From contig CM059971.1 in the NCBI GenBank assembly GCA_030490835.1, forward strand, positions 52,500,012 to 52,564,011: 64,000 nucleotides of DNA. The letters run 5' to 3'. The position numbers were made by a program, and so were the translations under genes. The notes under the pieces are model-generated. The model made no database searches. It saw only the letters and a program-made list of their open reading frames with translations, and had not been told where the DNA came from. This stretch comes from Annona cherimola. Lineage: Eukaryota; Streptophyta; Magnoliopsida; Magnoliales; Annonaceae. Of this stretch, positions 12,284 through 23,900 are shown one piece after another (position 1 is the stretch's first letter; every line of letters begins with the position of its first letter).

Positions 12284-12298
12284 CCTGCTCTGATACCA
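12284..12298 (-). other. Cop1 primer binding site
   Basis: The sense strand reads TGGTATCAGAGCAGG, two bases inside the 5' LTR. This is complementary to the 3' end of plant initiator tRNA-Met, the usual copia primer. Confidence 0.92.
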
Positions 12299-12300
12299 CT

Positions 12301-13679
12301 TGTTAGTCCCCGAGTTAATGGCGATTATCCAAGAGGGGAGGGGTGAATTGGGTAATTAAAAAATTACAACTTAAACAGAAACTTTACCCCAGATTGATCT
12401 AGTCCCCTTTATGAAGAAACAAAAAGAAAGCAATAGTGTAAAGAGCATAAATAAAAATGAACACATAAGATTTTATAGTGGTTCGGGCAACCTCCCTACT
12501 CCACTCTTCCAAGCTCACACCCTTTGTGACTTGGGTTCCACTATGTATTCCGCGAATACAACTAGATTCTCCACTCTCTTCTAGATTCTAGCTCTAGGGG
12601 GCATATACAACCAGAGCCTCTGCTCTCTTCTAGATTCTAGCTCTAGGGGACATCAACAATACACAACACAAGTAGGTGACGAGTTCCAGTCCAATCACAC
12701 ACTACTTTGCTTACACTTGATCTTAGTTATCCAAACTAAATCAAGTTCAATACAACAATAAGAATAAAAGAAAGTTTCTACACTTTAATGTTGTGTAGAG
12801 GCAGTTTTGGCGCAGAGAAGAACTTGTAGTGTAGACTTAGAGATTCAGCAAGTAGCTCTTGGCAGTTTGGAAGTAAAGTTCTTCTTCTAAATGTTAGCTT
12901 GATCACTTAATGCTCCTGAAGATAGGAGTTATGCACACTTAATGAATTCTCAGCTTCCCTCCTCGTTCATATTTAATGCCTTTTATAATTATGGAGAGAA
13001 TCCGAACGTTTGGAGGAAGGTGGCGCGCATTTAATGCGCCAACGTTCAAAAATTTTCCGACCGTTGCGACCCAAGTCGCAGGTGGAGTCGACTTCGGGTG
13101 CGACTTCGCCCAAGTCGCAGATGGAGTCGACTTCGGGTGCGACTTCGCCTGTTCGCAACTTCTTCAAGTTCCAGTCTGGGTCGACTTGGTCCTCGACTTG
13201 ACCCAAGTCACAGGTGGAGTCAACTTCGGGTGTGACTTCACCTCGACAGCTTGTTTGATGAACTTGAAATCCTTGGAATGCTTTGCTTGCTTGAGTTTCT
13301 TCATGTTTGGTTGTTCTTCCTTGATCTATATCTCTTTGGACCACTGTGTTATCATTCTAGATTGATGTCTTCATGAATAAGTCCAATATATTTTGATTAG
13401 AATAGTTGAATTCATGCATTTTGCTTTCTTTGGACTTGGATTAGTCTTCATATGTTCCAAGTCGAACATCTAAGTCGACTTGATCTTCAACTTGACTCAA
13501 GTTCTACCTTGAAATCAATCTAATCCCCAATTTGGCTTCTGAAGTTTCTGCCTTGTCCAACTGAAGTCGATGCTGGAGTCGACTTGGTCTGCGACTTCAC
13601 CCAAGTCGCATGCGGAGTCGACTTCGTTTGCGACTTCAGCAGCTCTGCTCCTCGATTTCAACTCTGGATAGAAATGACG
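12301..13679 (-). repeat. Cop1 5' LTR, cut by an insertion
   Basis: It starts TGTTAGTCCCCGAG and follows the left LTR up to the segment GAAATGACG, where the Tekay-like LTR begins at 13680. The left LTR continues at the equivalent point with CTTCGAAGTCG. That continuation is absent from the rest of the window, so about 350 bp of this LTR are missing. Confidence 0.9.
12978..12990 (-). promoter_or_regulatory. Likely TATA box of the Cop1 5' LTR
   Basis: The sense strand reads AATTATAAAAGGC. The same motif lies at the equivalent place in the other copia LTRs of this subfamily. It sits upstream of the region holding the mRNA leader. Confidence 0.55.
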
Positions 13680-15161
13680 TGTGGCGCCCCGAACCGAGGT
13701 GCCTAGAAGCCTTACTCCGGGATCGTTTTCATTGGTAAACGTGACTCAGGATTGTTGCCCTGATCACACGGCAGGATTTTTTTTTCATCAATACATGGAA
13801 AATTCCCATCATTCATCCAATTTGAAATATATTTCACATAACACAGTTATGATAAAAAACTATTCCATAAACATTTTCATTGGAATAAAAATATTCCCTT
13901 TTCATCTCAAAATTATCATCGTTGACTTTACATAAAGTTTACATAAACATCATTTATATCAAAAACTACATAACACTTGGCATGCTGCCTTCATCATCAT
14001 TTCCTGTCTGTTGTTGAAAAAGCATGGGTGAGTAATAATACTTAGTAAGCAAGCTATACATAATTTTTCAATCATTTTCATGCATTTCATAAAATGCAAA
14101 TGCAATGCATACATAGCATTCATGACATTCCTTTGGATGCAACGCTAGCTAGGCGCCCATCCCATACATGCTCCCATTTTAAGGAGGTCGCCGCCGGCCT
14201 GGGCATATTAAGCGACTTGGCAATAGCGAGGGGGACATCCGGTCCGCTTACTACCTCGACTAAGGCCTATTCCTCGTGCACATGCTCATTCTCATACACA
14301 TGCCGGCATGATATTTACAAATCATAAACAACTTCATAAAAAGCATTTAATAAATAATTTCACAAAATGAACTTCAATTCATGTAAAGCAGTTATAGGTA
14401 TGGCCAACCTTAAATAAATTTCATAAAGCAACTTGCAAACAATTTCAAGCATTTTGTAAATAATTTGCAAAACATATAACTTGCTTACCTTCTTAGGAGG
14501 TGTCTTCGACCTTCTCTTTTCCTTTTCCTATTCAAGGACAAAGGAGATTTCATTTCCTCTATTTAAGCTGCTTCCCATGTATGCTTTATAATATTTGGGT
14601 ATTATTTCTTTACATAGATATTTTTGTCCATAAATTCTTCAAAAATTTCATACTTATATTCAAATATTAATTTCCAAATTTTCTCCAAAATCACGCTGTT
14701 CACTGTAGCAAATCACTGTAGCAATCGCTGTAGCAAATCACTGTTCATCCGTGGTTACTGTTCACAGCGACGTGGTTAGTGTTCATGGGTTTCAAAAATT
14801 GATATTTTTTCCAAAAATAAAAAATACCATGACATACCTTATGCCTAGTATATCATTGGACATTTCTTATATTTTGAATTTATCATCATTTACTTGGCCA
14901 AAAAAATCATTTTCACCATATACTAAAAATCATCATAAATTCACTTAAGCATAATCCTTAATTTCAAAAATCATGAAATTAATATATCATTATTCCAACA
15001 TCATATTTATCATAATCATACATCCCAAATCATCATTTATCAATTTTGGAGCATTATTTTCACATATCATATGCTATCTTGCCGAATACCTTATATTCGC
15101 TGCAAATTTTTGATGTTTTGGCATAATTCCATTTAAACATTATATCTATACTTATTTTCTC

Positions 15162-15184
15162 ATACTTAGGAATTATCTAAGTAT
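15162..15184. repeat. Hairpin in LTR2
   Basis: The arms ATACTTAG and CTAAGTAT surround the loop GAATTAT. LTR1 has ATGCTTAG and CTAAGCAT around the same loop, so the change is compensated. Confidence 0.7.
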
Positions 15185-15378
15185 TTTTTTACCCTACTTA
15201 ACATCCAAAAGAAATTTGGGTAGAAATCACTTACCCGAAGCGGAGATACGCCTTTTTTTCTCACACTTTCTCTCTCTAACTTTCTCCTTCTTTCTCTAAA
15301 GGGAAAAAACGTGTTTGGGGGTGGGAATGCTTGAAGTTTTCAAGCTTGGAGTGCTTCTGGTCGTTCTCACCTTGCCCC

Positions 15379-15390
15379 CTATTTATAGTT
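15379..15390 (-). promoter_or_regulatory. Likely TATA box of the Tekay-like LTR
   Basis: The sense strand reads ACTATAAATAGG, about 720 bp into the LTR. It is followed by a purine-rich stretch (reverse of the CTTTCTCTC runs at 15257-15300), as in LTR Y. Confidence 0.55.
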
Positions 15391-16106
15391 TTTAATTTTT
15401 CACAAAATTAGATTTTACCCCCTTAGCTTGAGGTATTTAATTATAAAAATGTATTTTTTTCTAATTATCAAAAATGCCTTGAGCCAAGAGCAGCCTCCCT
15501 AGGCCTGCTCCAGCCCCCCTATATCAGCCCTAATTTTCTACCTATTTTTTGATTTTTTAAAATTAATTAAATTAAGCTAAATTAATCCTAGCCCTTGATT
15601 TATGATTTGGATGAATTTTGACCATTGATTTGGTCATGGTACCCCCCTGCACGACCTGACATGTTGCTGCATTGCATTTAATTTTTTTAATTTTTATTTA
15701 TTAATTTTAATTAAAGTCAAATACATAATTAATGAAAAAGTGAAGTTACTTTTTCACTTTGCATTTGACGTTTCATCTTGACCTTTGATTTGTGATTTTC
15801 ATCACATCTTAGCCCATTCATCATGTCCATCATGAATTTTTAACCATCCATAAAAAAATTTTGTCTTTTATGATTAAGTTAATCCAAGTGATTAACTCTT
15901 AATCATACATCTTAACCCCTTGTTTACTATTCACGTGCACTATTCACGGGGTTAAATTTTCAACTGCATTATTACAACCTCAAATACACATGTCCATTAA
16001 TAAAATTCATAATTTTTCATTTATTCATAAAATAATCTTCAAAATTACAAATGTTGAAATGAGGCGTATATGGTCGAAATGACGCGTATACGGTCGGGGT
16101 TCCACA

Positions 16107-16120
16107 ATTCTCCCCCCCTT
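16107..16120 (-). other. Tekay-like polypurine tract
   Basis: The sense strand reads AAGGGGGGGAGAAT, directly before the 3' LTR. Confidence 0.88.
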
Positions 16121-16142
16121 ATAATAGGTTTCGTCCTGAAAC

Positions 16143-17659
16143 CTATCTTTCTTCGAATAATTGAGGGTACTTTCTTTCAACTTCTTCCCGTAACCCCCAT
16201 GTGGCTTCGGATTCTGAATATCGATTCCATTGAACCTTTACATACTCAATTTCTCTGTTCCGAAGCTTCTTGATCTTGAAATCCAGTATCTTGATTGGCC
16301 TTTCCTCATAGTTCAAGTGTTCTTGTATTGGCAAATTTTCCGCTATCAACACATGGGTTGGATCTGAAACATACTTCCTGAGCATGGAGATGTGAAACAC
16401 ATTGTGGATGGCACTGAGGGCTGGTGGCAGAGCTATTCTATAGGCTAGATTGCCTATCTTTTCCAAAACTTCAAAGGGCCCAACATATCTTGGGTTTAAT
16501 TTTCCCCTCTTTCCAAACCGGGTGACTCCTTTGAATGGTGTTACCTTAACAAATACGTGATCCCCAACTTGGATATTTAAATCCCTCCTTTTGCAATCGG
16601 TGTAACTCTTTTGCCTGCTCTGGGCTGTGAGTATACACTGGCGAATCACTTGAACTTTTTCCACCATTCTCTTTGAGAGGTCTGCAGCCAATTTTCTTTC
16701 TCCTACTTCATCCCAGTTTAGAGGAGTTCTGCATTTCCGTCCATATAAAACTTCAAATGGGGCCATTCGAATACTTGCTTGATAACTGTTATTATAAGCA
16801 AATTCTGCCATAGCCAAATATTCATCCCATGATCCTCCAAATTCTACTGTGCACATCCTCAGCATATCCTCTACTATTTGATTTACCCTTTCTGTCTGCC
16901 CATCAGTTTGAGGATGAAATGCTGTGCTGAATTTCAGCTGCGTACCTAAGGTTTGATGTAAAATTTTCCAAAATCGAGATGTAAAACTGGAATCTCGATC
17001 GGAAACTATTGACTTAGGTACTCCGTGCAGTCTCACTATCTCCTTATAATAAATTTTAGCCAGTCGCTCGTAAAATTTTTCTTGATGGCTAGGAAATGAG
17101 CTACTTTTGATAATCTATCTACTATGACCCATATAGCATCATTTCCATTATGGGTTCTTGGCAACCCTTCAATAAAATCCATAGTAATATCATCCCATTT
17201 CCATTCTGGGATTTCTAGCGACTGTAATTTTCCAGGGGTTCTTTGATGATCAGCCTTAACCCTTTGACATGTTAGGCACTTAGCCACATTTTCAGCAATT
17301 TCTCTCTTCATATTACTCCACCAATACATCTTTTTGATGTCTTGATACATCTTGGTGCTACCTGGATGCATCGAAAATGGAGAGAAATGTACTTCTTTCA
17401 ATATATGTTCCTTTACTTCCTCTTGATTGGGTATATATAGGCGACCCCTGTATCTGTACATCCCATGTTCATCTTGTATGTATTCACTGGGATTTTTCTT
17501 AATCATTCTTTTCACATAATTCTTGAAATCCCCATTTTCTTGTTGAGCTATTTTAATTTGTTCAAATAAATTCGACTGGATTTGTAATTGAGACAATCTA
17601 ACTTGTACCCCCGGTGGGATTACAATTAGCTCTAATTGTCTCAATTCTTGTAGTAGCAC
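16143..17659 (-). pseudogene. Tekay-like integrase with chromodomain (one frameshift)
   Basis: The N-terminal half (17036-17659) has the zinc-binding H...H...CLTCQ segment and the first catalytic Asp in MDFIEGLP. The second half (16143-17036) has SDRDSSFTSRFW with the second Asp and TDGQTERVNQIVEDML with the Glu, so the DDE set is intact. The C-terminus has the GPFEVLEKIG/YRIALP module and a chromodomain-like end (KVQWNRYSESEATWG). Chromodomains steer such elements to particular chromatin. The two halves are separated by a single frame break at about 17036, near KFIIRR. The stop is TAG at 16143-16145. Confidence 0.9.
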
Positions 17660-18144
17660 TTCTTCCTTTGTGATGAGATGTGCTAAGCTAACATTCCTAC
17701 TTAGCGCATCGGCTACTACATTGGCTTTGCCTGGATGATATAAAATGTTGAGGTCATAATCCTTTAGTAACTCGAGTCATCTTCTTTGCCTCATATTTAA
17801 CTCCTTTTGAGTAAAAATATATTTGAGGCTCTTATGATCAGTATAGACCTCACATTTAACTCCATATAAATAATGTCTCCAAATTTTCAAGGCAAAGACT
17901 ACTGTTGCCAATTCTAAATCATGGGTTGGATAGTTTACGTCATTTGGCTTAAGTTGCCGAGATGCGTATGATATAACTTTTCCATTTTGCATCAGTACAC
18001 ATCCTAATCCTTTCTTTGAGGCATCACTATAGATCACAAACCCTTCCTTCTCCGTAGGTAGTGTTAGAATTGAAGCTTTTACCAGTCTTGTCTTTAATTC
18101 TTGGAAGCTATTCTCACATTCCTGTGTCCATTCATACTTAAATG
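17660..18144 (-). pseudogene. Tekay-like RNase H, truncated
   Basis: The open part at 17777-18037 shows [34 protein letters not shown] and [22 protein letters not shown]. These carry the RNase H acidic residues. A TGA at 17777-17779 stands where the family has Trp. The frame then continues through a KANVVADALSR-type linker to integrase. Upstream, the end of RT is visible as [19 protein letters not shown], and the sequence breaks at about 18144. Confidence 0.88.
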
Positions 18145-19139
18145 AAAAGCCACAAGTTTTAGAAAATGACGGCTTTAATGAGAATTCGTAAGTTTTGGAA
18201 AAAAATGGCTTTAAGGAAAAGCCTCAAGGCTTGCTTCATGGAAAGCAAGCAATACGTTTTAAGATAAGAATTTTATCATCAGTGTTGCCAAAGATTGGCA
18301 ATGCTTTATGCTAATGAGATTAAGAAATTTGCTTATGAGTAAGCAAGTTCTCCATGATAATGTTTTAAAAGGATATCATGTTTGATGCTGATGGTTTTAA
18401 GAATTTTCTTCTAAGTAAGCAAGTTCTTTACGATGTTGTTTCAAAAGTATTTTATAAGAAAAAGTGAATTTGCCCTTTTTCACAAAGCAACAAATGTAAA
18501 TAAGTTTTGAATTTCTCTTATGTTGTTTAATGATAAATAATCATGTTATAAAAGAAAAAAAGGAGATTTGATTTATGAAAAAGATTTATTTTGCTAGGTC
18601 ATGATAATTAAATAATAAATGATGATTTGGACATAGTTCATATGTTTTAAAATGATATTCGAAAAGTTTTGATTTTCTTTAGATAAGGAAATCTATGTTG
18701 AAAATATCTTTAAAAATGTTTATACGGATGTGTTAAAGGGGATTTAAGAATGACCAACCTCCCATGTTTATTTCATAAAATAGTTTGATTTCGGGTTGCT
18801 AAATGATATGCAAACGATTATGCAAGCCCTTTATGTAAAAATAACAAAATTGATATGTGGACAAGAAATTGATTTTAAGGTGGTTGCGAAGGGGTTAGCA
18901 CAATTGCACAACTTTTATGAGCAAACGGCCCGAAATAGAAACCAATAAAATGCTAGGAAAAATATATGATTTATTCTTGAAAATCTAAAAGTTTTGAAAT
19001 TCTTTTATTAAAAGGGTTTTAAGATGTGTTGTTTCTCAAACATTTCAAATATTTATCAAAATATTTGACTCAAAGTGTTTCTAAAAAAATTTAAGGAAGG
19101 TCATCCTAAAGTTAGATTTCAAATAACAACTTGTTAAAG

Positions 19140-19330
19140 TGGGTGCGCTCGCTTACAAGTTGTCACAGACTGCAGTCTGTGATATTTTTTTGAAAATAAT
19201 TTTTAAAGTTATAGACTTCGGTCTAAGATTTTTTGTGAGTATGGGTGCAGGTTGTGGCCTGTGATCCTGGTTTAAAAGGACATGGGCTGCGGTCTGTGGT
19301 TCTTCAAACCACACGGGCTACGGTCCGACA
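19140..19330. repeat. Degenerate palindromic repeats in LTR X
   Basis: A perfect 20-bp palindrome TCACAGACTGCAGTCTGTGA lies at 19163-19182. It is followed by three or four decayed versions of the same module (for example GACTTCGGTC, GGGCTGCGGTCTGTGG, GGGCTACGGTCCG) about 40-50 bp apart. LTR Y holds the equivalent set at 23760-23915, including ACGGACTACGGTCCGT. Confidence 0.7.
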
Positions 19331-19815
19331 TAATAATGTACGGTGCACCAATACAAGGAATAGGCGGGTTATAGAGTACGGTAGGAATGACCGGAGCTTA
19401 CTCTATATAAGGCCAAGTCGCTAAGGGATGGCAGGAGTGCCAAGGCACCCTCCCTGAGATGGGAGCAGGATAAATAAACAGCCGCATGGCTAGCGTGTGG
19501 TTAAGGATTCTCTTCCAAAAGATAGCATGATCACTTGCTAAGTGTCACTACCGGATGGGGAGAAATGTGTTTGCATATGTTTTGCTTTTCAAAAGCTCAA
19601 AGATTGGGATATAAAAGAATTTATACAAAAAGTTATCCTAAATTGGATTTTTATGAGCTATTATGCATAAGTTACCCTAAAAGTAGTGTGTTTTATACAA
19701 AATGTGTAAATATTAAGAGTAAAAAGAAATGGTTTCTATGCAAAAGTTTTCATGAAAAAGATTTATGACTTGTTTGCTTAAACAAGCCCCAAGATGGGGA
19801 TTATAAAAACGGGGT

Positions 19816-20430
19816 TATGTTGGAAAATATTTTGGACATAAGAATGTCCATTTCTAAAAGGATTATGTGGGAAAAATGGTTGGACATGAGAATGTCCATT
19901 TCCTAAAGGGATTTATGTTGGAACATGTGTGAACATAAAAATGTCCGTTTCCAACAAGGTTTACGTGGAAAAATGTTTTAGAACGTATAAACGTCTGTTT
20001 CCAACAAGGTTTAAGAGGAAAAATGTCTTACGACGTATGAACATCCAATGTCAAAATGATTTATGTGGAAAAAACATCTTTTCGTAGACATGAGAATGTC
20101 CATTGCCGAATATGGTTTATGTCAAGATATTTTGGGACATAGAATGTCCTCTTTTGTCAAAGGATTTATGAGAAAAATGTTTTGGACGTAAAGCGTCCAC
20201 TGGCAAAAGATGGTTATATGTGATGGTCTTCGAACATTAGAAATGTTCATCTAAGATCAAAGGAAATTAATTAAGGAAGGTAAAACATATATGTTTTGCC
20301 TTAACAAGCCCAGACGTGGCTTGTAAATGATTTTAAGAATAAATATTTTATGATAATGTTTAAGGACATAGAATTGTCCTCATGAACACAGAATTCCATG
20401 ATAATGTTTTAGGACATACAAATGTCCTCA
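19816..20430. repeat. Degenerate tandem repeat of about 60 bp in LTR X
   Basis: Around ten diverged copies share a core GGACATA.GAATGTCC, itself an inverted repeat (GGACAT/ATGTCC). Most are spaced by a segment like AAAGGATTTATGTGGAAAAATG. The copies degrade towards the right. Confidence 0.7.
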
Positions 20431-20991
20431 ATAAAAAGGTGTTCAAGATATTTAATGAAATGATTTTCAAGGAAGTCTTGCCCTAAAAGATAAAATGCTT
20501 GCTTACTGAGTTATCACTCATATTTTGTTTTTCAAACCTCAGACAGGTACTGGGAGACTCAAGCGGTCGAGGACCTAGAAAATGGAGAAAAGGTACGAGA
20601 TAGTACCATGTGGGCTAAAATGAATAGCCATGGTGAGTGGAATGATATGAATGAAAGTATTCAGGTATGTTGATGTATATGTGAACTCGTTTAAAGTTCC
20701 GAGTTCTAGGTGAACTAATGATTGAATATATATATGTAAGAGATGGGAATGCCATGATTAGGTCAAGAGGGCCTATGATGTATAACAGCATGTTGAAATG
20801 GTTTGAAGGATATGTACAAGTGTACCATTGCTTATGTTATAAATGAAATAATGATGAATGAAGAAACAAAAAAAATTGGACGAGTTCCAATTAAGAACCC
20901 GCCGCGTGATCAGGGCAACAATCCTGATTCACATTTACCAATCATTAAGATCTTGAGGTAAGGAAGTATCGTCTCGGTTTGGGGCGCCACA

Positions 20992-23900
20992 AAAAGGGGC
21001 TGCACATTAATGGCCATTTAATGAGGTGTATTTGGGTAGATTTTTATGCCCACAAAAATCCAAAAGGGGCTACCCTAGGTAGGGACATCCAAGGGGCATT
21101 TGGGTTGATTTTGTGATTTTTTAAAAATGTTAAAATCACATGTCATTAGTCTATATGACTAGGTATGTTAAATGGAATTAATATGAGATGGATTTTGATG
21201 GCATAAAATTCCAAAAATCAAGCCACATGAGGACGTGAATGGATGGACAACAATATGAATGGATTTTGAGGCAATTAAAGCTCCCTTAACCATGGTTAAA
21301 TGATGGCTAACCAAGGGAAAAATCTCAAATATATATAAAGGGGTTTCTTGGGCAGCAAGAAAGAAGGAAATAAGGAGAAAAGTGGGCAGCAAGGTGGACG
21401 TTCTAGCAAGAAAATGAGAGAGAAAGAGATAGAAAGAAAGAGAGAAAGAGAGAGAAAATTTTCTCCACAAAGGGGCAGCAGCTAGGGACGTCCCAAGCAG
21501 GCCAAGCAAGGAGGAAAAGGAAGAAGAAAGGAAGAATAAAGGGATTCAACAAGGCTTACCCATGTTCATGTTTAATTTCGGTGAGTATTTTGCATTTTTG
21601 ATTCATATACATTAACCTAAACCATGTTTGGTTGATGATTAATGTAAAGATGGTTATAAATATTAAATTCATGGGTAAATATCTCCTTGAATTCTTGATA
21701 AATGATTAAGCAAACCAAACCCTCATATAGATTATGTGTTAATACTTATAAGGGTGAAATGAATCACATGGATATGTTCATATGCATTGAATCTGGAATA
21801 GCAAAAAAAATATGAACGAAATAGTAAATGAACTAGTTTTAGTATGAAAAGTTGTGTGAGAACTCATGATAAAGTGATTAAGTAATAACCCAATTTTCTA
21901 CTCAAAAATATAAGCATATTGTAAATTAAAAATCTGGGGAAATTAACCTGAACATGCTTGAACTGGTGTCAGGATCATCTGTACCAAATGATTTTTAATA
22001 ATTTTTATACAAGTATTTTTGAGTTAAAACTTTTATATGATATGTAAGACATCCTTAGTAACACTAAATAAAAATAAAAATTGATTTTTTAAGGGTATAA
22101 ATATACCTAATAATTAACGTGATTAGAGCTATCTGAAAATTGATGCTGCTGTCCAGCAGAGTAAAAATACCAAGATAAATATAAATACTTATTATTTCAT
22201 GCTGAAAATATTTATTTTGGTTCATTCATGTATTATTAAGGTATGGTATAAGTTTTAGATTTAAATTACTTGATTTGATTATTATTCAAAAATTAGAAAT
22301 ATCAGTGTGTCTAATTTCAGCATTAAGGACAGATTGAGGAATAAATCAAAATCAATGTTAAATTCCAGATTTTTGGGATGGAATTTAACTTAAAATGGTG
22401 TATAAACAAGTATCATAAGTGATTATGAGGGTTTAACTTATTAGAGGTGGATTTTAGAAAAAGAATGGGTGCTATGGAAGCACAAGTTATATCAATGAGG
22501 GAATTGGAAAATGAACACCCAACTTGAAAGACAAGTGGGTTAATCTAGTTTAACGTAAATCCAAATGGATTTATGTAGGTTTAAAAACCCTAAGGGATGC
22601 AAGTATTTGAAATTTTATGCATATAAATGAAATATTATTTTTATTTATCTAGGCAAAGGTAAGGACAAGTATATGGAGAAAGGGATTAAGGCTATCTCAG
22701 GTAAGCAAGTGAACCTTCTAAAATATTGATTTTCTCTTATGTATTGAAATGGTTGAATATGTTTATGATTGATGTTTTATGAATTTCTTACGAATGGCAA
22801 GCACAAAATTTGAAAATAATGGCTTTAATGAAAAGTCACACGTTTTGAAAAGAATGGCTTTATTGAAAAGCATCAAGGATTGCTTCATGAGAAGCAAGCA
22901 ACACTTTTCAAATAATTACTTTATAAAAGTGTTGCAAGGATTAGGAATGATTTATGTGGATGATTTTAAGAATTTACTTTCAAGTAAGCAAGTTCTTCAT
23001 TATGTTGTTTTTAATAGGGTTTTAAAAGGAAAAGGGATTTTAGACCCTTTTCACAAAGAAATACTTACAAACGAGTTTAAGTTTATTCCAACAATATTTT
23101 GTGATAAACAACTATAATTATGAAAAATAAACAAAAAGGGATTTGGCTTATAGGAATAAATTGGTTTCTTCATGCTAGACCACTTAAACATAAGCAATGA
23201 TTTGGACATGGTCCACTGGTTCGAAATGATGTTAGAAAAGTTTTGATTTCCTTCAAATAAGGAAATATTTTGAAAATGTCTTGAAATGTTTATACGGATG
23301 TTGTTAAAAGGGGTTTAAGGATGGTCAACCGGATAAGTTGATTTCCTAAAATAATTTGATTTCGGGTTGCTGAAATAGCATACAAAAGGCTATGCAAACT
23401 CTTTTTCATATAAGAATAACAAGAAGGACATGTAGACAAAGAGATGATCCCAAGATGGATAAAAGGGAATGATGCAATTGCATAACTTTTGTCGGCAAAG
23501 GCCCCGAAATGAAAACCAGGAAAATATTAGGAAAATATGTTTATTATTTTGGAAAATTAAAAGTTTTGAAGTTTCTTTAACATGATCATGTCAAGGTTTA
23601 TTTCAAGAACTATTTTTAGAAAAGATTATTTTCGCAAACATCTCAAATGCTTATCAAAAATAATTTACTCAAAATACTTCTAAAAGAATTTAAGGAAGGT
23701 CATCCTAAAACTAGATTTCAAATGATAACTTGTTAAAGTGGGTGCACTCACTTTACAAGTTGACACGGACTACGGTCCGTAATGTTCTTTTTTCAAAATA
23801 ATTTAAAAAAGACGCAGACTACGGTCAATGATGTTTTTCAAGATGGTTTAAAAGGACACGGGTTGCGGTATGTGATACTTTAAACTACACAGACTATGGT

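Larger units (their letters stand above)
5296..13679 (-). mobile_element. Copia element Cop1 (SIRE/Maximus type), right LTR broken
   Basis: This is a Ty1/copia element on the minus strand. In sense order it has a 5' LTR (right, truncated), PBS, gag with two zinc knuckles, PR-IN-RT-RH, PPT and 3' LTR (left). It is inserted in the Athila pol; the left flanking five bases are CATTA (5291-5295). The partner duplication cannot be checked, because a Tekay-like element cuts the right LTR at 13680 and the sequence beyond is missing. The SIRE/Maximus assignment rests on the RT segment [10 protein letters not shown] and the long coiled gag. There is no extra ORF between pol and PPT. It is dead by many stops and shifts. 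Confidence 0.9.
13680..16106 (-). repeat. Tekay-like 3' LTR (LTR2, complete, 2427 bp)
   Basis: It starts TGTGGCGCCCCG and ends GGGGTTCCACA, with TGTGG/CCACA termini, and adjoins a polypurine tract. Blocks shared with LTR1, D and X are CTCAGGATTGTTGCCCTGATCAC (13744-13766), the TGAGTA-type hairpin (about 14028-14044), and a GCCGCCGGCC block near 14190. Repeated CACTGTAGCAA and CACTGTTCA motifs lie at 14697-14780. Two near-copies of CGTATA(C/T)GGTCG lie close to the right end. It has no coding sequence. Confidence 0.92.
13680..18144 (-). mobile_element. Tekay/Del-like chromovirus, 3' part
   Basis: This Ty3/gypsy element on the minus strand is inserted in the right LTR of Cop1. Visible in sense order are RNase H (partial), integrase with a C-terminal chromodomain, PPT and a complete 3' LTR. 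Left flanking bases are TGACG (13675-13679). Everything upstream of RNase H (gag, protease, RT, 5' LTR) is missing. The pol stops inside RNase H at about 18144 against an LTR of opposite orientation. The chromodomain (segment from IKILDFKIKKLRNREI to EATWG and YPQLF) supports the Tekay/Del call. Confidence 0.88.
18145..20991 (+). mobile_element. Partial long gypsy LTR X
   Basis: It ends CTCGGTTTGGGGCGCCACA, the terminus of this LTR family, in the opposite orientation to LTR2. The conserved CCTGAT...GGGCAACAATCCTGA block is at 20907-20927 and the TGAGT/ACTCA hairpin near 20508-20525. The left part matches LTR Y (18140-19800 against 22770-24430). The start of the LTR is lost at the junction with the Tekay-like pol. 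No PBS follows its end, so this is a 3' or solo LTR remnant. The open frame at 19535-19768 has no recognisable content. Confidence 0.75.

Noticed and set aside
21168..21509. 113-codon minus-strand frame with a hydrophobic start
   Set aside because: It covers the GA-rich leader of LTR Y read backwards; the Leu/Phe/Ser run comes from low-complexity DNA.
22779..23117. 112-codon open frame as a gene
   Set aside because: It lies inside LTR Y, matches non-coding sequence of LTR X, and has no family features.
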